NCBI GenBank assembly: GCA_039105265.1
Contig: JAPFFF010000016.1
Location: 2,728,001-2,792,000 of the forward strand
Length of the DNA stretch: 64,000 nt
Source of the DNA: Tritrichomonas musculus
Taxonomy: Eukaryota > Parabasalia > Tritrichomonadida > Tritrichomonadidae
Direction of reading: 5' to 3'
Positions 10,009-20,339 of this stretch are shown here, piece by piece. The notes under the pieces were generated by a model. That model did no database searches and was not told the origin of the DNA. It worked only from the letters and a program-made list of their open reading frames with translations. Position 1 is the stretch's first letter. Each line of letters starts with the position of its first letter. The position numbers and the translations under genes are program-made.

Positions 10009-11586
10009 GGATTAGGAAAAAAATTCCAACTTGGAATTTCCAAGTTTTTTTTATTTCACATGTCAAGAAAACTTGGAAATTCCAAGTTTTTTTTTCCCTG
10101 AGCTTTTCTTCAACAATAGCAAGAACAAAATGATAAAAAACGCGTTAATACTTTAATATAATAAGTTATCAATATCATTTGGCAATTTTTTTCGTGCATT
10201 TCATCCAAATCTTAAAATGCTGATACTGATATCATTACGCCATGCATCTCAAAATACAAAAACAAATGCAAATTTACCGCTATCAACACTTTAATAACAA
10301 TATACGATTCATTTACCATGCAAATTTCGAAATTTTCATTTTGACTCTCATAATTAATATTCAATAATTATACTAGCATTAAATAAATGTATCTATCCGA
10401 AAAATTCAAATAGGAAATAAAAAAAAAGATATCTTTCCTAAATTAAAAAAAAAAAAAATCCATATATAACTTTCTCTCGCGATATTTTTTTTATTTATTT
10501 ATTTTTATAATATGCTTTTAAACTCAGGAAAAAGGTATAATATTAGCTTAATATTTAGATAATCTAAGAATGTATCACAATTAATTCAAAAAGTTTTAAT
10601 AAACCATTCAAAAAAAAAAAAGTTCGGTGCTTTTTTTATTCCTACCGAATGTTTTTTGATTCATTAAAGCTTCTTATAAACCATTCAGATATAATAATTG
10701 ATCATGTTAAAAAGAAAAAAGTAAAAAAAAAATTTATTAAAATAGATCATGTTAAAAAAAAAAAATATTTATTAAATTTAAAATATTTCATTTTCATCAT
10801 CAGAAACAATAACGCCATTTTGCATTTTTTGGAATCTCTTAAATTAAAAGTGATTTGAAAAGGACAATCCTGATCTTTGCATTGAATTTTATAATAATTT
10901 CCAGAATTTAGAATATTAAACTTTATTGATTTTGTACGTGCTAAATTTATGCAATATTGAATCATTTCGTCCCTATTTTCAAAAAAATTGACGAGTTCTA
11001 TTTTCGATGTTTCCATCAAGATTAGAAATGGAAAAACTAAACGAATTTGTATAATATTTGAATGGTTTATCACAACTTTTTGAATGAATTGTTAGAACTT
11101 TTTGAAAATTTTTTAAAAAAACATTCGGTAGGATAAAGAATTAGTTCATACTTCATATTAATTATACTAGCATAAAATAATTTTCCATATTAATGTAATT
11201 ATGTATATTGATTATGCTAGTATAATTACTGAAAATATTAATTATGAGAGTCAAAATGAAAATTTCGAAATTTGCATGGTAAATGAATCGTATATTGTTA
11301 TTAAAGTGTTGATAGCGGTAAATTTGCATTTGTTTTTGTATTTTGAGATGCATGGCGTAATGATATCAGTATCAGCATTTTAAGATTTGGATGAAATGCA
11401 CGAAAAAAATTGCCAAATGATATTGATAACTTATTATATTAAAGTATTAACGCGTTTTTTATCATTTTGTTCTTGCTATTGTTGAAGAAAAGCTCAGGGA
11501 AAAAAAAACTTGGAATTTCCAAGTTTTCTTGACATGTGAAATAAAAAAAACTTGGAAATTCCAAGTTGGAATTTTTTTCCGCATCC
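10009..11586. mobile_element. MULE-like DNA transposon, non-autonomous, 1.58 kb
   Basis: The terminal inverted repeats are about 370 bp (10009-10380 and 11213-11586) and begin GGATTAGGAAAAAAATTCC and GGATGCGGAAAAAAATTCC. They are flanked by a perfect 9-bp duplication. A 9-bp duplication and long TIRs fit Mutator-like (MULE) elements. Each end carries two near-identical palindromes of the form CTTGGAAWTTCCAAG, possible transposase sites. The interior has a short transposase N-terminus remnant (minus strand, 10747-11016) and a second, inner pair of inverted repeats (CCTACCGAATGTTTTTT near 10641; AAAAAACATTCGGTAGG near 11116), suggesting a nested or rearranged copy. No catalytic domain remains. 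Confidence 0.85.
10747..11016 (-). pseudogene. MULE transposase N-terminal remnant (MuDR-type DNA-binding)
   Basis: ATG 11016 opens METSKIELVNFFENRDEMIQ, then IKFNILNSGNYYKIQCKD and CPFQITF. This layout (FxxxxEMxxYCxNLA, then a CxxxxCPFxI pair) matches the MuDR/FAR1-like N-terminal DNA-binding domain of MULE transposases. After about 70 residues the frame becomes low-complexity and stops. The DDE core is absent. It lies between the TIRs of the element at 10009-11586, which supports the MULE assignment. Confidence 0.6.
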
Positions 11587-11595
11587 ATTTGGTAT
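11587..11595. repeat. Right 9-bp target-site duplication (ATTTGGTAT)
   Basis: ATTTGGTAT directly follows the right element end (GCATCC on plus) and equals 10000-10008. Confidence 0.85.
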
Positions 11596-12063
11596 ATTAC
11601 ATTCTGAATCTAGAATTATTGTATCTGGAGTATTTTCTTTTTCAATGTGATTTTCATTTTGTGTTTGTTCTGGATCAATGTTTATGGTTAAAGAATTTTC
11701 ATTTGATATTTGTTCTGAGTTAGTGATTATAGATGAAGTATTTTCATTTTGTACTTGTTCTAAATTATTGGGGATGATTGAGGTATTTTCATTTTGTATT
11801 GGTTTTATTTTTTTAAGATTTGTATTCCTTGGATTTGCATTTGCGTCTTCTGGTTCAGAAATTACAAAGTTTAGAGGAGCCTTATTGTTTGGGAGTTTAG
11901 GTTTAATAATCTCTGGATTTTTAAGGTTTCTGTTTTTTCGATTTTGGTTAATACTTGGTTCTGTAACTTTAATACCTTTTTGTTTCTTTGCTAGTTTGTT
12001 TTGTTTTTCGATATTTGCTTTTCTAACCGCCTCATATGCTTGAACATATAAGAAGTTTTCCAT

Positions 12064-14196
12064 AAGGAAGTAATAATAATGATATAAAAATCATTAAAAT
12101 TTTAGTACTGAAAAAGTGGAAGAAAATTTTATGGAAGTCAAAAAAAAAATCCTGACTTGGCTTTCCATCAATTATTGTTCTTAAAAAGTGGGAGAAAAAA
12201 TGAACATTAAAATATAAATATCTTAATTTCAAATCTATCATCAATAAATCAATATCATAGAGAGTTTTTTACTCAAGATATCTAAAGTAGATATTTACAT
12301 TTGGATTTGTGACATGTTAAGTAAAAAAATATGAGATTTAAATCAGATTTATATTTTTTACAGAAGATCAAACCAAGTTAAAAAGGAAAATATTGTTTAA
12401 AATGATCTATTCTTTTCATTCTCATTATTTTTGATATAAAGTTCATAAAATCTGAATTTTGAATTTTAAGCATCAACAGAAAAGGATTATAAGATGGGAA
12501 CCTTCTTTTAATGATATGTTTTTTGTTGATATTTTTAAATTTGATGGTTATATTTCTACTTGCCTCACTTTAATTAATTTTTGTTGATAAAATTGCATCT
12601 TTTTAATTATTGAATAAACTATAATCTTGTGTTAACTGAGAAAAAAGCTTTAATTTAATTAAAACTTATTTAAATATATTATTATTTGAGTATTTGTAAA
12701 TCTTGTTTTTTTTATGACTAAATGATTTTAAGAAACTATATTAAAAAATATCATACTCATAAAGAATTAAAATGATCACAAATGTTTCATTAATATGTGA
12801 TAAAAAAAAAAAAAAAAAATGTTGATAACGAAATCTAATAAAATTATTTTCAAATAAAATTATCTCAAATTTGAATGTTAACATTCAAATAAAAATATTT
12901 CAAATTTGAATGCTAACTCAAAATTAATTATTTTTTGAATGCTTTTTATAATTATCTTCTTCAAGAATTAAATCAAAATTTTGATAGCATTAAAAAGTAA
13001 TCTTTTTTGATGTGTTTTTTAAAAAAAACAAATATTATATTATAATATAGGTTTTTATATACATATTTAAAACATAAAGTTTCTTGATCATAATAATTAT
13101 ATCAACTAATTTTTTTAATCAAAAATCCGAAAATTAAATAAAGAATATGATATAAAGAGACAAAAATAGGAAAATATTAATGAAATAATAGTATTTTTTA
13201 GATAATTAAAACTAATTTATCTAAATTATTTAATGTATAAAAATATACAAATATTTCCATAAAATAATACTAAATATACAAATAATATTTATATATTTAA
13301 AAGAAAAGCTAATTAAAAAAAAAATTATATGATTTTTAAAATTTGAAAATTATTACATAAAATTCTTATACATAATGCATGTATATAATATAAATTATAT
13401 TTTAGCAATGTTTCAAAATGAAATAAACATATTTTAATTCAAAAAAAAAATTCAAAATATATGAATCTAATAAGCGAGCTGCAATATAAAATACTTAATA
13501 AATCAATAAATCAATAAATGATTTAGTTAAATTTATCGAAATATTTTAAATATATTTTTTTTTTCTAAATAAAAAAATATAAAATAATATATGGCTTTCG
13601 AATGAAGCCTTTATCAGACAATTAAAAAAAAGCACAAAGTAATAATGTTATATGAATTTTGAATTAAAAGAGAAGAGATAAGCATTCTGGACTTTTTTTT
13701 GTTTCAAGGATATCAAAAAAATTGAATGAGTATTTGTTATAAATTGAATAAAAATGTTTTCAATGATATATTGAAAAAATAAACAAATTGAAATATTATA
13801 TAATGCCGAAACGAAATCTTCGATTTCCCATCACTCAGAATTGGAACCAAATAAGAATTAAATTTATGCATATTTGATGATTTCTGAATAAGATGGATTT
13901 AGCTGAATTCAAATTCAAAGTTCTTTCTTTAATGCTTTTTTATTTTTCATTTTGGGAAGAATATTATATTGATAATCATTAATATTGATATTCATAATAG
14001 TAATTTGATTATAATATCAATTCATTTATTAAAGGCAAAATGAATTTTATTTTATTGAAAAACAAATAATCAAACAAAATGTAATAAATCAATATTCATA
14101 TAATTTTACATGAGAATATCTATTAATTACTTTGTACAATTTGCTTCATTTTTCAAGTAAATTATAACCAAGTTATTTTTTTGAACAACAAAATAA
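12064..14196. other. 2.1-kb AT-rich gene desert
   Basis: No coding-like frame with an ATG and balanced composition is seen on either strand. Short palindromes such as TTTGAATGTTAACATTCAAA (about 12870-12890) occur. Confidence 0.6.
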
Positions 14197-14925
14197 TTAA
14201 AAAATATTATCTTTCCCCAATATTTCTTCAGAAGAATATATTTCTACATATAAATCATGCATTTGTTGAGTATTTTCATTATTATCTGATTTTATTGGCT
14301 CAGAATTTATTTGAACTTTATTATTCATATTGATAGAATTATTTGGCTTGGTAATTGATATTAAATTGTCTTTTTTTGCTTTATCTGCTTTCGGTTTTGG
14401 GCTTTTTGTTTCATTTTTTTGAATTTGTTTTGTCATTTGAAAAGGAAAAGCTGTCATGACTGGGGCTGTCATTTTTTGCTCTCTTACTGACCATAAATGC
14501 AACAATCCCCGATTTTTTTTGAAATATGGAATAGCTTCGATCAATATTTTTATTGTTTGTTGTTTGTTGTGCAAAACCGAATAATATAATCTTTGAAATG
14601 ATCCATTAATTGAGCTTCTGCATTTCTCTAGTAAAATAGACATTTGTTTAATATTTAAGCAAATATAATTTTTGTACCAACAAATTCCACATATAAGAGA
14701 CCTCTTCCATGCTTCATCTGTGTTCCTATTTACAAAATAACGAATCGTTAATAGGACTTCATTAAAAGATTCTGTTCTACGATTTCTACAATTTCTGCAA
14801 ATCTGTGAAGAAAGCGTACTTTTAAGTTTTTTATAATAATCATAGTCTTCTTTATTTAGAAATTCTTCAATTGGAACTCCTATACAAGAAGATTCTTCAA
14901 TTGATTTCCCTATATTTAGATTCAT
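14197..14925 (-). CDS. Initiator-binding protein, IBP39-like (IBD domain)
   Basis: A 242-residue protein with a recognisable initiator-binding domain of the Trichomonas IBP39 type at residues about 30-118. The hallmark is RSLICGICWYKNYICLNIKQ (75-94), then ILLEKCRSSINGSFQRLYY (98-115), the winged-helix recognition part. IBP39 binds the Inr element at trichomonad start sites and touches RNA polymerase II, so this is probably a nuclear promoter-binding protein. CxxC pairs at 43-46 (CRNC) are extra. The C-terminal half is a low-complexity linker rich in K, N and S and ends in an acidic tail, without an obvious IBP39 C-domain. Its divergence from IBP39 means it may bind a different site. The start at ATG 14925 is the only one in frame before the domain. 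Confidence 0.85.
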   Translation of the reverse strand: MNLNIGKSIEESSCIGVPIEEFLNKEDYDYYKKLKSTLSSQICRNCRNRRTESFNEVLLTIRYFVNRNTDEAWKRSLICGICWYKNYICLNIKQMSILLEKCRSSINGSFQRLYYSVLHNKQQTIKILIEAIPYFKKNRGLLHLWSVREQKMTAPVMTAFPFQMTKQIQKNETKSPKPKADKAKKDNLISITKPNNSINMNNKVQINSEPIKSDNNENTQQMHDLYVEIYSSEEILGKDNIF

Positions 14926-16568
14926 TCGATAATAATTATATAAACAATCCTCTGAAAAATCTGAATAACCTTTGAAATCATTTTATATCAACTTTTTCAA
15001 AAAAATTATAGACGATAATCGAAAAGAAAAAGTTGGTTGTTATTATTCAAAATCAATAGAGAATATATTTCAAAGAAAAATAAAAATTTTCAAAAGAATC
15101 TTTATGTTTTGAAAGAAATCATTTTTATTTTTTCAATCGAATTTTGGTTTTTTGAAAATCGATTATCCAGAAATAATTTACCAATATGGGATAGGAATCG
15201 AACTCGAGACCTCTAATTTCTTACATCCAATAATAAAAATAATTTTCTCATTATAAAAAAAGTAAGAAAACCAAACTATTTTCTTTAAAAATGTTAGCTA
15301 GTTATATATTTTATTACACATCATATATAAAAATTAATACCATAAAAAAATTAAAATTTTTAGCATATGTTCCAAAGATAATTGCAAAACATTTCATTTT
15401 TAAACAAAAAGGAGCACTTTTTAGTCGGTTATTGAAAATCGTTGTTTCGACTTCATATTGAAATATTATATATTATATTGATTTTTAAGCAGGTTTTATA
15501 AAGACCAAAAAAAATCTATCGTAGGGGAAAAGAATTATTCATGCTTTAAAAATCCAAGTTATCAAAAAGTTTAACTTTTCAGAACTAACGTACGAATTTT
15601 AATTCTAAACGTTTTTACATGTTTGATAGAAGTGGTGTAGATACACAGAAATAAATCGATTTATCGACAAATGAAAGAAAAATATCAAAGTATAAAAATA
15701 ATTCAAAAAGTGGTCAAATTGAACGATATTTTATTTATATTACTCAATTTTTTTTATTTTATTCATTTATCATTCTGAATTTACTTATGTATTTAGTCAT
15801 TTTAGAAATGAATTTCCTTATATTAAAGATAATAATATGTTTTACTATTAAAATTTAATATTAAAAAATCATGGAACCTCCAAACATCATTAAATCACAT
15901 AAATATCCCAACTAATTGATTTATTCAACTGATAAATAATTATATTTGCTTGATATAATTACATTTAATAATTATCTGTTATAATTTTTCAGAAAAAATT
16001 GATTTTTCGAAAAAGATCTGAATTCATGCAATTATTACTGTTTCAACTCCAAAATGCGAATAATATATTGAATATGTTCTATTAAATAAATATTTATTAA
16101 AAATATTATATTTCTTAATAAAAATTCACTATCAAAAAAACAATAATTATAATCATAGGTGGAAAAAACAATTTATCAGCTGTCAAGTTTAATAAAACTA
16201 TTAGGATATAAATGTTTTGCTTGTATTTATATAAAATGAAATCAAATAAATCCATTTTGCTCTATTTTTTCATTTTGGCGGAGATGAAAAAGTTCGATTT
16301 TCTCAAAAACTGTCAGTTGGAAATTAATAACTTACCCATAATTCTAGTTCACTATTGATGATAAGCATATCCTATAAGTTTTATAACTATCTAGAAAACA
16401 TTTACATCAAAAATAATAATATACTCCTCTTACTTGTTATGGGTATGTTTCAATGCATGATTCTAATTATAAAACGTTCAATTTCTTCCATTAAAATAAA
16501 AAAAAAAAAAAAAAAAAAAATATTTAATTAAAATTTTTAATAAAATTAACTGTCATAAAAATATCAAA
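14926..16568. other. AT-rich intergenic DNA with a tRNA-like fragment
   Basis: No gene seen. A tRNA-like 3' half lies near 15185-15225 (separate entry). A poly-A tract (about 22 A) lies at about 16498-16520, just beyond the stop of the next gene. Confidence 0.55.
15183..15227 (-). ncRNA. tRNA 3'-half-like fragment (B-box)
   Basis: On the minus strand the run GGTCTCGAGTTCGATTCC matches a T-arm with the pol III B-box core (GTTCGATTCC), followed by TATCCCA. No matching 5' acceptor, D-arm or anticodon arm lies upstream. It is either a tRNA relic or the head of a SINE-like element. Low certainty. Confidence 0.3.
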
Positions 16569-19500
16569 CTAGTTTTCCAAGCTGAAAAAGTCGAGTCCTT
16601 TAGCACAATCTCCGAAAGCCTCAGAAGAAATTCCAGATTTGTTATCTGTAAATATCTTCTTTAAACTAGAGCATTGGAAGAATGCTTTTTTAAGAATATT
16701 GATTGATTTAGAATAAATAGTAATTTTTACGAGCTCTGTACAATTTTCGAATGCCTTTTTCTGAATAATTTTCATACTCTCAGGGAAAGTAATATCGACC
16801 AATTTCACGCAGCCTTCAAAAGCGCCTTCTCCAATCTCTTCCAATTTAGGAGGGAACTCTTTAATATCCAATGAAGTGCACTTTGCAAAAGCATTATTTC
16901 CGATTTTAACTAGATTTAAAGGCAAATTTTCAATCTGAAGTTTTGCACAATTTTCAAACGCGCTGACATCAATTGTTGCTATTGTTTCATCAAGATTAAT
17001 TGTAGCTAACTGTTCGCAGTCTTTAAACATGTTTTTGCCGATCGTTGTGATTCCGTTTGGAAGGGAAACAACTTCCAAACTTTTGCAGCCTTCGAAGCAG
17101 CTTTCGCCGATTTCCTTGGAACAATTTGGCGGACAAATGAATTTTTTGAGTTTTTCGCAACCATGAAAAACATTTGAATCAATCACTAAGGCATTTGGCG
17201 CAAACAACTCTTGATGATTGAATTCGACATCAGATAATTCTTTGCAATTCATGAATGAAAAATCGCTAATTTCAAGAGATGAGCCATTATTAACATTGAA
17301 AATGGCATGTTTCAATTGCGGACAATCGCTGAATGCATAAACGCCAATTTTTGAAGCATTTGGAACAAAGTATGTCACTTTTTCTAATTTGGCACATCCG
17401 TTGAATGAGGATTCATCAATTAAATGACATATGTTCGTTATTATAACGTTCTGGAATTCTTTACATTTGTTGAAACATTTTGCTGAAATTTTGAATTTTT
17501 GAATCGTTATTTGGTCGTTGAATCCTTTTGGTACTTCTTCGCCATTTGGAAAAACAGCAAGAACACCTGGAATTACAAAGACTTTAAGTGATGTACACTT
17601 TTCAAATACTCCTTTTCCAATCTTTTGAATAGTTTTTGGAAGCTTTATTGTCGTTAATGATTTGCACCCCGAAAATGCTTTGCCTTTAATCTCTTCTAAT
17701 CCAGGAGGAAGAACAATTTTGGACAAATTTTGACATCCCAAGAAAGTACACTTATGAATGACTTTGATTTTGTCAGGAAATGTGAAACTTTCCAAGTTAA
17801 TGCAACCCGAAAAAGCACTTTTTCCAATTGCCTTCAATTTCTTGCAATTCATGACGACAGTCTTTAAATTCTTGCATTCATAAAATGCGTTATCTTGGAT
17901 TTCAATGACGCTATCCGGAAGAACGACTTTTTCAATACTATAACCGTTGAAGAACAAGCTTTCAATTATTTTTGTATCTTCGTAAATGTAAACCTCATTC
18001 GATGTGCTATTGCATATTGAATAGTATTCCTTCTTGCATTCTTTGATGAGTTTTTCCTGCTCTTTTTCAGTCTTCTCTTTAATGAAAAGAATCTTTTCAA
18101 CATTGTTTATCAGCTTGTCAACCAACAAAGATCTGTGCACCAACTTGTCGAGCACTTCTTTAGAGAGATACTCGACTGAAAAGTCTTTCAGATCGTAAAT
18201 TCTTTGAACCATTGCAATTGGAATTACTTTCAAATTTTTGAAAACAAATTTGCAATCGCCATCACCTTTTGAATGCCAATGATTATAGTAGTCAATCATG
18301 TATTCAAATTGTTGTTCTGTTACAATTGTGATGCTCTCTGTCAGTGTGCAGAAGTCTCTGATTCTGATGTCATATTTGTCGTCTGTTTTGCTGTTGACCA
18401 ATTTATTGAAATATGCTTCTTTATCAGTCTTGCTCATTTCGATGAATGCGAATGATTCGATTGATTGTTCGCTGCTAGTTTTGGTTGCCTGTGGTGAATG
18501 ATGAAGTAATGATTCGATCTTTTTCTCTTTTTTGTGTGTGTCTTTCAATGCTTTGAGTAAGTCATTGTAATTTTGTGAAAGTTCGTTTTCAACTTTGACT
18601 CTTTCTTTTTCAACTGCGAAAAAGTGCTGTTCAAGATCAGTTTTCCTTTTTTCAAAGACTGCTATTTGTGTTGTTAATGATGTAATCGAATCTTTTAAAT
18701 GTGCCAATATCTTTTTCTTTTCTTTGATTTGTTGGTCAACATCTTTCAATTGCATCTCATCTCTTCTTTTTTCATCTTCACGTAATATTTCTTCTTCTTT
18801 TTGAATTCGTGCTTTTTCTTCCCTCAATTCTTCTCTTTCATATTCCAGTCGTTTTTCTTCATCTTTCCTTCTTTCGTCTTCAAATAGTTTCTTTTCTTCT
18901 GAAGCAAAAAGTTTGTTTTGTTGGTCAAATTTTGTTTTGAAATCGATTAATTTTTGAATCGTTATAATTAAATTTGCAATGGCAACAAATTTGTCATATT
19001 TGTCAATCATTTCAGGCTCAAGTTTATGATCATAATTCTTGGGAGGTTGAATGTATTTGACATTTCCAAAATTAATATCGGTTTTGTTTAATGATGGATC
19101 AAAATCTTGGAAATATGCTTTGGTATCGATATTTTGAAATTCTTTTGGAATTTTATGTATAGGATTGTAAAGATTTTTAATCATTAATTCTTGAAATTGA
19201 TGTAAATCATTTTTGGTGTAAAATTCATTAATAACTTTGATTTTATCTTGTTGTATCAATGTAGGAAGTAGTTTTTTTAATGTAACATTAAAAGAATTTT
19301 GTAATTGTAATATATGCTCTTTCACCATTTCCTTTTTTTTATCGTTTTGATAAAGAAAAGATATTTCATTACCGTAATCTTCATATAACGAAACTAATTT
19401 GCGAAATTCATTCTCATTTTCAAATCGCTTATTATCGTATTTAGCAAATATCATTGGCTGGGCAATTATGTTTTGCTTTGGTGATTGAAAATTGAAAAAT

Positions 19501-19808
19501 GAATTTGTGTTGTGTGCATTTTGTTCATTGGATTTTTCATCAAGTATTGAATGATTTAAATCTTCAGATTCTTTTTTCGGTATATCATCATTATTTGGAG
19601 TAGTACCAAATGATTTTTTCTTCACTAGTTCTTTTTTTGGTATTGTATTTGGTTTTGTTTCATTTTTTTGCGTAGTATTAGTCGTATCGTTTATCTGTAA
19701 ATGACTCTTTTCATCGGCATTTGGAGTTTTAACTTCTTTTATCTTATGCAGATGTTGAATTTCTTTTTTGTTTTCAAGTTCTTTTTTTGGGTTTTGGTTA
19801 ATATCCAT
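16569..19808 (-). CDS. Large coiled-coil BspA-like LRR protein
   Basis: A 1079-residue intact ORF from ATG 19808. Residues 1-120 are a low-complexity K/N/T-rich leader. About 140-290 is a helical region. Residues 300-430 form a strongly charged coiled coil (EEKRLEYEREELREEKARIQ). About 450-590 is a helical domain (IRIRDFCTLTESITIVTEQQ). From about 600 to the end there are around 20 BspA/TpLRR repeats (xLxxIxLPxxxxxIGxxAFxxC). There is no signal peptide or membrane helix, so despite the BspA repeats it is probably cytosolic or scaffold-like. The coiled coil suggests oligomers. A related domain order occurs in many trichomonad proteins; partners are unknown. It is transcribed in the same direction as the LRR gene at 20340-22709, with a 530-bp gap. 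Confidence 0.88.
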   Translation of the reverse strand: MDINQNPKKELENKKEIQHLHKIKEVKTPNADEKSHLQINDTTNTTQKNETKPNTIPKKELVKKKSFGTTPNNDDIPKKESEDLNHSILDEKSNEQNAHNTNSFFNFQSPKQNIIAQPMIFAKYDNKRFENENEFRKLVSLYEDYGNEISFLYQNDKKKEMVKEHILQLQNSFNVTLKKLLPTLIQQDKIKVINEFYTKNDLHQFQELMIKNLYNPIHKIPKEFQNIDTKAYFQDFDPSLNKTDINFGNVKYIQPPKNYDHKLEPEMIDKYDKFVAIANLIITIQKLIDFKTKFDQQNKLFASEEKKLFEDERRKDEEKRLEYEREELREEKARIQKEEEILREDEKRRDEMQLKDVDQQIKEKKKILAHLKDSITSLTTQIAVFEKRKTDLEQHFFAVEKERVKVENELSQNYNDLLKALKDTHKKEKKIESLLHHSPQATKTSSEQSIESFAFIEMSKTDKEAYFNKLVNSKTDDKYDIRIRDFCTLTESITIVTEQQFEYMIDYYNHWHSKGDGDCKFVFKNLKVIPIAMVQRIYDLKDFSVEYLSKEVLDKLVHRSLLVDKLINNVEKILFIKEKTEKEQEKLIKECKKEYYSICNSTSNEVYIYEDTKIIESLFFNGYSIEKVVLPDSVIEIQDNAFYECKNLKTVVMNCKKLKAIGKSAFSGCINLESFTFPDKIKVIHKCTFLGCQNLSKIVLPPGLEEIKGKAFSGCKSLTTIKLPKTIQKIGKGVFEKCTSLKVFVIPGVLAVFPNGEEVPKGFNDQITIQKFKISAKCFNKCKEFQNVIITNICHLIDESSFNGCAKLEKVTYFVPNASKIGVYAFSDCPQLKHAIFNVNNGSSLEISDFSFMNCKELSDVEFNHQELFAPNALVIDSNVFHGCEKLKKFICPPNCSKEIGESCFEGCKSLEVVSLPNGITTIGKNMFKDCEQLATINLDETIATIDVSAFENCAKLQIENLPLNLVKIGNNAFAKCTSLDIKEFPPKLEEIGEGAFEGCVKLVDITFPESMKIIQKKAFENCTELVKITIYSKSINILKKAFFQCSSLKKIFTDNKSGISSEAFGDCAKGLDFFSLEN

Positions 19809-20339
19809 ATAACTTGATAAAAAATTTGATAGAATTTATCGTCTATTTTACTTTCTGAATTCTTCTCAAATATTTGATTATATAAAAAATAAAGGAAACT
19901 TTTTCTAATATTTTTTTTGTTAAACATTGTCAAAAGAAACTACAAAATTATATTAATTGTTTCCTTTTAGACATAATTAGAAGTATTTAATAGATTGAAT
20001 ATCTACATCATAGTTCTCTGAATTTTCTCAATATTTTTGAGAAAATTATAAAAATATAAACTTATGAAAAATTTGAAAAAAAAAAAAAAAAAAAAACGAA
20101 TTTTTAATAATATCAAAGCATAAAAATGATTTATTTGGTGTTATTCATATTAAAAATTCATTCCTCGAAACTGTAGAGAAGGTAACAAAAATAAAAATTT
20201 AAAACATATATTTATAAATATAAATATAAAAAAATAATTTTTGTTATTCTGATATCAACTCACAAGAAATAATGAAAAGTATATTAATTATTCAAAGATA
20301 TATATTTACTAATCTTGAAAAAATGGAATTAAGATAGAT
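19809..20339. other. AT-rich intergenic DNA
   Basis: Between two same-direction LRR genes. It has an A-run at about 20078-20097 and no coding signal. No convincing trichomonad Inr could be placed. Confidence 0.5.

Larger units (their letters stand above)
9442..12063 (-). pseudogene. DUF3883 (NO VEIN-type) gene interrupted by a MULE-like element
   Basis: The N-terminal part (12063 to 11587, 159 codons, MENFLYVQAYEAVRKANIEK, basic then Q/N/E-rich repeats such as QNENTS) and the C-terminal part (9999 to 9442, 185 codons) lie on either side of the transposon at 10009-11586. Both halves keep the same frame across the duplicated 9-bp target. The C-terminal half is a DUF3883 domain: RGEACVYEALM, then YYFEVKSTDANEKDLELKPR, then YTVCVFNV. 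This nuclease-fold domain is found at the C-terminus of NO VEIN-like proteins, and the EVKS motif is typical. Both halves remain open, so the insertion looks recent. The uninterrupted protein would have been about 344 residues. Its function is unknown. Confidence 0.8.

Noticed and set aside
12032-12244. 70-codon minus-strand frame upstream of the DUF3883 gene
   Set aside because: Hydrophobic, T-run driven composition, and it overlaps the start of the better supported gene in another frame.
18273-18804. Several plus-strand 60-69-codon frames
   Set aside because: Antisense shadows of the large LRR/coiled-coil gene.
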